Source: Hymenopus coronatus
Taxonomy: Eukaryota > Arthropoda > Insecta > Mantodea > Hymenopodidae
Direction of reading: 5' to 3'
Assembly: GCA_030762935.1 (NCBI GenBank)
Contig: CM060896.1
Location: 16,359,527 to 16,423,526 of the forward strand
Length of the DNA: 64,000 nt
The notes under the pieces: model-generated
The model's input: only the letters and a program-made list of their open reading frames with translations
What the model was told of the DNA's origin: nothing
Database searches by the model: none
Part shown: positions 56,460 to 64,000 of the stretch, in pieces
Numbering within the stretch: position 1 is the stretch's first letter
Layout: each line of letters begins with the position of its first letter
Made by a program: the position numbers and the translations under genes

Positions 56460-58915
56460 TATAGTTACTATGCGCTAAATTCTCCGTGGACTCCTGTCAC
56501 AGGTTCCTTCCACGAAACAAAGAAGCAGCGATACAGTTACTATGCACTAAGATATTTGAGGATTCGTGTCGAAGATGTCTTCCACGAGACAAAGAAGCAG
56601 AGATACAGTTACTATGCACTAAGATATCTGAGGATTCGGATCGAAGCTGCCTTCTACCAGACAAAGAAGCAGAGATACAGTTACTATGCACTAAGATATC
56701 TGAGGATTCGGATCGAAGCTCCTTCTACCAGACAAAGAAGCAGAGATACAGTTACTATGCACTAAGATATTTGAGGATTCAGATCGAAGCTGCCTTCTAC
56801 CAGACAAAGAAGCAGAAATACAGTTACTATGCACTAAGATATCTGAAGATTCGGATCGAAGCTGTCTTCTACCAGACAAAGAAGCAGACATACAGTTACT
56901 ATGCACTAAGATATCTGAGGATTCGGATCGAAGCTGCCTTCTACCAGACAAAGAAGCAGAGATACAGTTACTATGCACTAAGATATCTGAGGATTCGGAT
57001 CAAAGCTCCTTCTACCAGACAAAGAAGCAGAAATAAAGTTACTATGCACTAAGATATCTGAGGATTCGGATCGAAGCTCCTTCTACCAGACAAAGAAGCA
57101 GAAATACAGTTACTATGCACTAAGATATCTGAAGATTCGTGTGGAAGCTGCCTTCTACCAGGCAAAGAAGCAGAGATACAGTTACTATGCACAAAGATAT
57201 GTGATTATTCGGATCGAAGCTGCCTTCTACCAGGCAAAGCAGCAGAGATACAGTTACTATGCACTAAGATATCTGAAGATTCGGATCGAAGCTGCCTTCT
57301 ATCAGACAAAGAAGCAGAGATACAGTTACTATGCACTAAGATATCTGAAGATTCGGATCGAAGCTGCCTTCTACCAGCCAAAGAAGCAGAGATACAGTTA
57401 CTACGCACTAAGATATCTGAAGATACGGATCGAAGCTGCCTTCTACCAGGCAAAGAAGCAGAGATACAGTTAGTATGTACAAAGGTATCTGAAGATTCGG
57501 ATCGAAGCTGCCTTCTACCAGGCAAAGAAGCAGAGATACAGTTACTATGCACAAAGATATCTGAAGATTCGGATCGAAGCTGCCTTCTACCAGACAAAGC
57601 AGCAGAGATACAGTTACTATGCACTAAGATGTCTGAAGATTCAGATCGAAGCTGCCTTCTACCAGGCAAAGAAGCAGAGATACAGTTACTATGCACAAAG
57701 ATATCTGAAGATTCGGATCGAAGCTGCCTTCTACGAGACAAAGAAGCAGAGATACAGTTACTATGCACTAAGATATCTGAGGATTCGTATCGAAGCTACC
57801 TTCTACCAGACAAAGAAGCAGAGATACAGTTTCTATGCACTAAGATATCTGATGATTCGTATCGAGGCTGTCTTCTACCAGACAAAGAAGCAGAAATACA
57901 GTTACTATGCACTAAGATATCTGAGGATTCGTGTGGAAGCTGCCTTCTGCCAGGCAAAGAAGCAGAGATACAGTTACTATGCACTAAGATATCTGAGGAT
58001 TCGTGTGGAAGCTGCCTTCTACCAGACAAAGAAGCAGAGATACAGTTACTATGCACTAAGATATCTGAGGATTCGTGTGGAAGCTGCCTTCTACCAGACA
58101 AAGAAGCAGAGATACAGTTTCTATGCACTAAGATATCTGAGGATTCGTATCGAAGCTACCTTCTACCAGACAAAGAAGCAGAGATACAGTTTCTATGCAC
58201 TAAGATATCTGATGATTCGTATCGATGCTGTCTTCTACCAGACAAAGAAGCAGAAATACAGTTACTATGCACTAAGATATCTGAGGATTCGTGTGGAAGC
58301 TGCCTTCTGCCAGGCAAAGAAGCAGAGATACAGTTACTATGCACTAAGATATCTGAGGATTCGTGTGGAAGCTGCCTTCTACCAGACAAAGAAGCAGAGA
58401 TACAGTTACTATGCACTAAGATATCTGAGGATTCGTGTGGAAGCTGCCTTCTGCCAACCAAAGAAGCAGAGATACAGTTACTATGCACTAAGGTATCTGA
58501 AGATTCGGATCGAAGCTGCCTTCTACCAGACAAAGAAGCAGAGATACAGTTACTATGCACTAAAATATGTGAATATTCGGATCGTAGCTCCTTCTACCAG
58601 ACAAAGAAGCAGAGATACAGTTACTATGCACTAAGACATCTGAATATTCGGATCGAAGCTCCTTCTACCAGGCAGAGAAAGGGAGATACAGTTACAATGC
58701 ACTAAGATATGTGAATATTCGGATCGTAGCTCCTTCTACCAGACAAAGAAGCAGAGATACAGTTACTATGCACTAAGATATCTCAATATTCGGATCGTAG
58801 CTCCTTCTACCAGACAAAGAAGCAGAGATACAGTTACTATGCACTAGGATATCTGAGGATTCGTATCGAGCTGCCTTCTACCAGACAAAAGAGCAGAGAT
58901 AGTTACTATGCACTA
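56460..58915. repeat. Homogeneous satellite array, 72-bp unit, about 34 copies
   Basis: The unit contains GCCTTCTACCAGACAAAGAA, GCAGAGATACAGTTACTATG and CACTAAGATATCTGAGGATT, then TCG(T/G)ATCGAA. The period is exactly 72 bp for most copies. A single-base deletion (GAAGCTCC for GAAGCTGCC) makes some units 71 bp. Because 72 is a multiple of three and the unit lacks stops in three frames, long open frames exist on both strands (for example 57,629-58,705 plus and 57,205-57,768 minus). They are not evidence of a protein. The TTCG-N3-CGAA dyad occurs in every standard unit. Confidence 0.97.
57781..58440. repeat. 360-bp higher-order duplication inside the satellite
   Basis: 57,781-58,080 recurs at 58,141-58,440 with a single difference (GAGGCTG versus GATGCTG near 57,868/58,228). 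The offset is 360 bp, five units. Similarity falls after 58,450. It is a recent event against a more diverged background. Confidence 0.93.
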
Positions 58916-58920
58916 GATAA

Positions 58921-59046
58921 TTATTAACATTTTTATTGGTAATTTCTGTTTTGACCATATTTATATCAGGATTAGGGGCTTATTTTGGATTATCCTCAAC
59001 CGACCACAAAGACATCGGAACATTAATTTTTTTCTTTAGTGCATGG
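58921..59046 (+). pseudogene. Mitochondrial cox1 5'-end-like insert (candidate NUMT)
   Basis: 58,981-59,046 reads YFGLS then STDHKDIGTLIFFFSAW. The last block matches the conserved start of cytochrome oxidase subunit I (STNHKDIGTLYFIFGAW type). The frame is open from 58,921 after a TAA, with 20 upstream hydrophobic residues that do not fit the usual short cox1 N-terminus and might be adjacent mitochondrial DNA. It stops sharply where satellite sequence resumes (ATCTCTGTGGACTCG). Only the first ~17 recognisable codons are present, so it cannot encode an oxidase. Confidence 0.7.
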
Positions 59047-61385
59047 ATCTCTGTGGACTCGTATCGAAGGTAACTTCTACCAGCCGCAACTGCAGAGATA
59101 CAATTACATGCACTAAGATATCCGTGGACTCGTGACGAAGGTAATTTCTACCAGACAAAGAAGCAGAAATACAGTTACTATACATTAAGCTATCCGTGGA
59201 CTCGTGTTGAAGGTAAATTCTTCCTGCCGCAAGTGCAGAGATATAATTACTATGTACTAAGTTCTCCGGGGACTCGTGTTGCAGGTGCCTTCGGAGAGAT
59301 ACTGTTACTGTGCATTAAGATATCCGTTAACTGTTGTCGAAAGTGCCTTCTACCTGGCACAGAAGCAGAGATATGGTAGCTAGGCACTAAGATATCTCAT
59401 TCGAAGGTGCATTATATGTGACACAGAACAACAGATAGTGTTGCAATGCACCAAGATCACCGTGGACTCGTGTCGAAGATGCCTTTTACCCGAATCAGGA
59501 GCAGAGATACATTTCTCTGCTCCTGATCTCTGATGACTGGAGTCGCAAATGGTGTTACCTGATACAGGAAAAGATATAGTTGTTATGCACTAAGATACCC
59601 GTGGACTATTACTGAGGTACCATTTGTCCATCACATAAGAGATACAGTTGCTATGCATTAAGATCGCTGTGGACCTCTGTCGAAGTTGCCATCTGCCCGT
59701 CAGAGAAGCAAAGTTACAGTTGCTATCATCTAAAATCTGTGTTGTACTCGTATCGAAGTGATTCCTGCCCGTCACAGAAGCAAATAAATGTCTATGAGGA
59801 CTTTATTCAGGGTGCCATCTGCGGTCATAGAAGCACTGATACATTTTAAATGCATTAAGATCTCTTGGACCTTGTCTAAGTTGCAATCTTACTACATCAC
59901 ATAAGCAGAGATACAGCTGCTACACACCAAGGTCTCTGTACACTTGTGCCGATGGTGCTATCTATACAGCACAGAAGAAGAGATACAGCACTAAGGTATC
60001 TACGGACTCACATCAAAGATGTCATCTGTCCATCATAGAAACAGAGATACAGTTTCTGTGCTCTAAGATCTCTTTGGAATCGTGTCAAAGGTGCCATCTA
60101 CCATTCATAGAAGCAGAGATAGTTACTATACACTAAGGTCACTGTTGACAACTCGTGACGAACGTGATTTTTACATCACACAGGAGCAGATATTCAGTTG
60201 ATATGCACTAAGGTATCTGTGGACTATTGACTGGGGTACCATCCACCCATTACAGAGGCGGAGATACAATTATTATGCACCAAGGTCACTGTGGACTCGT
60301 GTCAAAGGTGCTATCTACCCGTCATGGAAGAGAGATTAAGATGATATGCTCTAAGATCTGAGTCGACTCATGTCGAAGTTGCCTTTAACCTGACACAGGA
60401 CAAGAAATACAGATTCTCTGTGCTAAGATATTTGTAGACTGGTGACGAAGGTGCATTCTGCCTGATGTAATAGAATAGATAGGGTTGCTAAGCACTAAGG
60501 ACTCTGTGGATAATTGACTGAGGCACCATCTGTCCATCACAGAGGCAGAGATACAGGGATATGCACAATGGTCTCTATGGACTCGAGTCGAAGTTTCTTT
60601 CTGCCCGTTTCGGAAGCAGTCATATAGTTGCTATTCTCTAAGATCTGTGTTGACTCGTGTCGAAGTGTCACTGCCCGTCATAGAAGCAGAGAAACAGTTG
60701 CTCTGTACCAAGATTTTTTTTTTGGACTTGTATCGTAAGTACCCTCTGCTGTCATAGAAGGAGAGATACAGTTTCTATGCACTAAGTTCACTGTGGACTT
60801 ATGTCGAAGGTGCTATCTGTGAGTCACAGAAAAAGAGATACTGTTGCTACACACCAATGTCTCTGTAGAATTTGTCGAAGGTGTCATCTGTCCAGCAAAG
60901 AAGAAGAAATACAGTTGCTGAGCACCAAGGTTGAAGGTGCCTTCTACCTCACACAATAGCAGAGATACAGTTACTATGCACTTAGGGCTCCGCGAACTCG
61001 TGTCGAAGGTACCATCTGCCCTCAAAGAACCAGAGATTTGTTGCTATAAACAAGTCACTGTGCACTCGTGTCCAAGGTGACATCTGCCCGTCACAGAAGC
61101 TGAGATGTTGTTGCTATGCATACTGTCTCTTTGTGAACTTATGTGTATGGTGCTATCTGCCAGTGACAGAAGCAGACATGCAGTTTCTCTGCACAAAGGT
61201 CCTATAGATTCGTGTCGGAGGTGCCTTAGACTGGTCAAAGAAACAGACTCAGTAACTATGCAGTAAGAAGTACCTCCTGTCGAAGGTGCCTTCTACCTGA
61301 CACACCTGATACAGCTGCCTTGCACTAACATCCCTGTGAACTAGTGACGAAAGTGCTTTGTACCTACCACAGGAACAAAGGTATA
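59047..61385. repeat. Degenerate flank of the satellite array
   Basis: Roughly 30 diverged units of 70-85 bp, recognisable by CAGAGATACAGTT, TGCACTAAG, TGTGGACTCGTGTCGAAGG and TGCCATCTGCCCGTCACAGA. Units vary in length and many carry insertions or deletions. They share the GTGGACTCG variant with the first unit at the left edge of the homogeneous array. Confidence 0.9.
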
Positions 61386-61560
61386 GTTCATAAAAGTTCT
61401 TAGGCTTTCACGGCCGGTATAAATACTAGCTATAGTATAATCCGGGCTTGTGGGCCGTGGTCTACTGGGCTCCTCCTTCTTCCCAGACGTTTCGTCTGTG
61501 ACTACGGCAGACATCTTCGGTGGCAGCGGCAAGGTCGACGTACTCTACTGGACGTTTCAA
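61385..61560 (-). mobile_element. Penelope-like or other retroelement terminal fragment with hammerhead-like motif
   Basis: The minus strand contains CCGAAGATGTCTG, a seven-base loop region, CACAGACGAAACGTC and then AAGAAGGAGGAGCCC. CGAAGA, a 5-bp stem GTCTG/CAGAC, and GAAA resemble a hammerhead core (CUGANGA - stem II - GAAA). The expected U in CUGA is C. Such motifs are known from Penelope-like element terminal repeats. Assignment rests on this motif only. Confidence 0.4.
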
Positions 61561-61662
61561 CTGCGACTGTGCTGGTTGCTTATTTTTTTGGGCTGGCCCC
61601 ACCGCCGCCAGCCCTGGTGACGATCATCCGAAACGGATCTACATCACCTCCCTTACCATACA

Positions 61663-62089
61663 CTAACTACATCTACGGGAGTAGGGCAGGAAGTGCAAGG
61701 GAGACCTGGTGTTAAGTTTAGCCAGATACCGCCTTAGCACTCTGGGGTTAATTGGTAAAGCTAAGAAAAGACGCCTACCTGAAAGGGAGCAGGCAGACAG
61801 AGTGGGGCTAGATACCGGCCTTTGCCGTGACACAGAACCGGACCTAGGTGTTAGTGGTGGAATTCGTGCACGTGCTGGTGTAATTGGGTAAGGAAGGGGT
61901 CGTGCGGGAGAGTAGTTGATCATACCTGGGTGGTCCATTTTCCTCGCTGAGTCGTAGGAGGTCCATCAGTGGAGGGGCGGTTGGCCCCGTCCCGTTTTGC
62001 CATAGTGTTGGGTACTCTGCGGGTGCTGAGAGTTCGGGTTGGATAACTGGTGACGCTGTCCTTGGCTGAGGGCTCTGTAATTGAAACAA
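61663..62089 (-). other. Proline-rich open frames at the 3' side of the retrotransposon
   Basis: Minus-strand frames such as 62,089-61,844 are proline-rich (PELSAPAEYPTLW, APPLMDLLRL). They could be the C-terminal tail or untranslated region of the element. No domain is recognised. Confidence 0.4.
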
Positions 62090-62367
62090 GCTAAATAGTT
62101 TCTGGGTTAGTGGTGTATAACCTCGGTGTGTGCAGTGCTGTATGTATCTCAGTAGGTCAACCGGGATTATTTATGCCAAAATCGTTGCCATGTGGTAGCC
62201 GTAGTCATCATAAGTTTAGGGCAGGATATTTATTTATGGAACAAGTACTACTAAGTGCTGAAGTAGGTCGGGAATCGGTTTGTTGGAGATGGGAATGCTC
62301 CTATCGAAAAGTGTGAGGGGCCTTTTGTGTTTGCCTAGTTCGATGGTGTACTGGCCGAGCCGTCTGA

Positions 62368-63986
62368 CTAGTGGGTTATGGCATTTTGCACTTTGTACAT
62401 TTTGAAGGCTAGAGATTTGATAAACTGATCTATTGTGTGCATCTTAAATTCCCCGTGGAACAGGTCTGCAGGAGCGACTTTCGGGACGTTTCCGATTATT
62501 CTGAGTATTTTGTTTTGGAAGGACTGAAGGGTTTTAATATGAGTGGGTGCACAGTGGCCCCATACAGGGGAAGCGTAAGTCATGGTGGGGCGTATCAGCG
62601 TCTTGTATAGTGTGAGGCTCAGGTTGATATTGAGCGTTGATTTTCGGTTTAGGAGGGGGTAAATACGACCCAGTTGGGCATTAGCTTTCCGCCGGACTAC
62701 TTTTACGTGTGGTTCGAAAGTGAGGCCTGGGTCCAGGGTAAGGCCAAGATATTTTACGGACTTCGTGCAGTTGACGTTTTCATTAAACAGTGTAATGGGT
62801 TGTAGTACTACGCGGTGTTTATTTCGTTTTGTGAAGAGCATCGGTTATGACTTGGCTGTATTGATACTGATGCGCCATTTACGTAGCCCTGGCTCAAGGT
62901 CGTTAAGTGCACCCTGCAGTCTTCCAAGACTGTGCTGCGATGGCCGTGTCGTCAGCGTATATGCTTTGAGTAAAGTTTGGAGTTTTCGGAATGTCACTCA
63001 TGTAAATGTTGAAGAGGAGAGGCCCCAGAAGGCTTCTCCGGGGGACGCCGGCCCTAATGGGCTTTGTTTCTGAGGACGCTTCTCTTACGGAGACATTGAA
63101 TGTGCGCCCGGAGAGATAGTGCACTAATAGTTTCAGCATGGTGTTCACGTCGAGCTGCCTGAGTTGGTAGAGTAATACAGGGTGATATACAGAATCGAAG
63201 GCTCTCTTGAAGTCAAGGAATAGCATTCCGGTGCTTTTTTCTGATTGTAGCCTAGAGTGATGTGTTCTATACACCGGGTGAGTTGTTGGGTGGAGGAGTG
63301 GTTCGCGTGGAAGCCGAACTGTTCTTCGATGAGCATGTTGTTTCTGATGATGTGACTGTTCAGCCGCTTGAGGATAACTTTTTCTACTACTTTGCTCATT
63401 GTGTTCAATAAGCTGTTGGCCGATAATTTTTGGGGAGACTTCGGTCTTTCCCTGGCTTTGGGAGCATCAGCACCTTGGCGTGCTTCCAGCGTGTTAGGAA
63501 GTAGCCATGCTGGAGACAGAAGTTGCAAATCTCTGCAGCACACCTAGGGCCGTGGGAGTTAAATTTTTAAGCATAAAATTTGGTATTTCGTCTGGGCCTG
63601 GGCCTTGTTGATCTTTAGGTGTGAGATAATCCACTTAAGTTCTGATGGGTGTGTTTTTCGCTCCCTGTTGTGCGTTTTTGCTGTGAAGAGAGAGGATATT
63701 TGTCTATTTCCGCACAGAACTCTTGGTCAATTGGCAGCTCATTAGGCGAGCAAGCTAGCTCCATTGCTTTTTCCAGTACGCTGGCTTGTGCCTCTAAGGT
63801 TTCAGCTTTGCGGTCGGGTTTCCCGAGATCTTGAAGTGGAGGGATCAGCGTTTGTTGTTTTATTAGTCTGTTTGTGATTAGACAAATTTTGCAGTTTCCG
63901 GGCTGCATATTGGCTAGCGTGTGGTCCCATTGGTCCTGTAGCTTGGCGCTGAGCTTAGTTTTTATTTCGCTGTTGAACATCTCCAT
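62368..63986 (-). pseudogene. Jockey-like ORF2 reverse transcriptase, frameshifted
   Basis: Frame 63,986-63,615 is the pre-RT region (LQDLGKPDRKAETLEAQASV). Frame 63,543-63,145 has LNTMSKVVEKVILKRLNSHI and IEEQFGFHANHSSTQQLTR (normally QFGFR..HST..QL). Frame 63,274-62,903 has GMLFLDFKRAFDSVYHPVLL (motif A with catalytic D), IRAGVPRRSLLGPLLFNIYM (motif B) and SIYADDTAIAAQS (catalytic YADD intact). Frame 62,841-62,368 has VNCTKSVKYLGLTLDPGLTF and LIRPTMTYASPVWGHCAPTH, the jockey C-terminal region. At least three frame changes make it non-functional as it stands, but it is less decayed than the copies at 48-54 kb. Confidence 0.88.
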
Positions 63987-64000
63987 GTTGACTTTGTAGG

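Larger units (their letters stand above)
61570..63986 (-). mobile_element. Jockey-like non-LTR retrotransposon, continuing beyond the window
   Basis: A pre-RT region, RT and C-terminal tail lie in order on the minus strand, with frames broken between them. The element enters from the right edge of the window, so its 5' half is not visible. The 3' end lies somewhere between 61,560 and 61,900. No poly(A) tail is clear. Confidence 0.75.

Noticed and set aside
57629..58705. 358-residue open frame on the plus strand (and similar frames on both strands)
   Set aside because: It is wholly composed of 72-bp satellite units. Several overlapping frames are open at once and 71-bp units shift the frame, so it is not a gene.
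56460..58915. CRISPR-like regular array
   Set aside because: The whole 72-bp unit is conserved with no unique spacers, and the context is eukaryotic. It is a tandem satellite.

Overview
The window reads as nuclear DNA of an animal, most probably an arthropod and likely an insect. The basis is the mobile-element set: three mariner copies, pogo, a TTF-type hAT, I/jockey-type non-LTR retrotransposons, several tRNA-derived SINE families and a possible Penelope-type trace. The DNA is AT-rich, has no operon structure and has no convincing single-copy host gene, rRNA or functional tRNA. Every coding trace I can name is transposase or reverse transcriptase, and almost all are broken by stops or frameshifts. 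Species cannot be fixed from the sequence alone.

Positions 1-44,400 are dominated by one non-coding interspersed family of about 0.85 kb, which I label HX. About 30 whole or partial copies lie in both orientations. HX has a hairpin at one end, a 12-base inverted motif at one end and again about 26 bases inside the other, an internal (GT)n block and no coding capacity. This resembles the architecture of Helentron-associated elements (DINE-1/HINE) more than a simple MITE. Between HX copies lie SINEs (labelled A, B, C, E and F), a non-LTR reverse-transcriptase remnant (about 3.6-4.2 kb), and a 4.4-kb block bounded by 268-bp inverted repeats (8,671-13,040) that holds a mariner, a pogo-like transposase and a retrotransposon RNase H fragment. 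An IS630/mariner-superfamily transposase fragment (13.7-14.6 kb) and a mariner split by other DNA (30.0-31.2 kb) also lie here. A second mariner with intact terminal repeats sits at 43,251-44,415.

Positions 44,590-47,471 hold a complete but dead hAT transposon with matching termini and a perfect 8-bp target-site duplication. Positions 48.2-54.2 kb are layered minus-strand non-LTR retrotransposon remnants (ORF1 zinc knuckles, endonuclease, RT), cut by SINE-A copies. Positions 54.4-55.1 kb hold an ancient ~127-bp tandem repeat, and 55,287-55,525 a SINE-C with an 11-bp target-site duplication.

Positions 56.46-61.38 kb are a satellite array. The 72-bp unit is homogeneous to about 58.9 kb and contains a recent 360-bp (5-mer) duplication. 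It then becomes strongly degenerate, and a ~130-bp piece resembling the 5' end of mitochondrial cox1 sits at the boundary. From 61.4 kb to the end is a minus-strand non-LTR retrotransposon with a readable RT domain (YADD), with a hammerhead-like motif beyond its 3' side.

Overall this is a repeat-rich, heterochromatin-like region in which successive transposon generations are nested in each other. Relative ages can be read from who interrupts whom and from target-site duplications.
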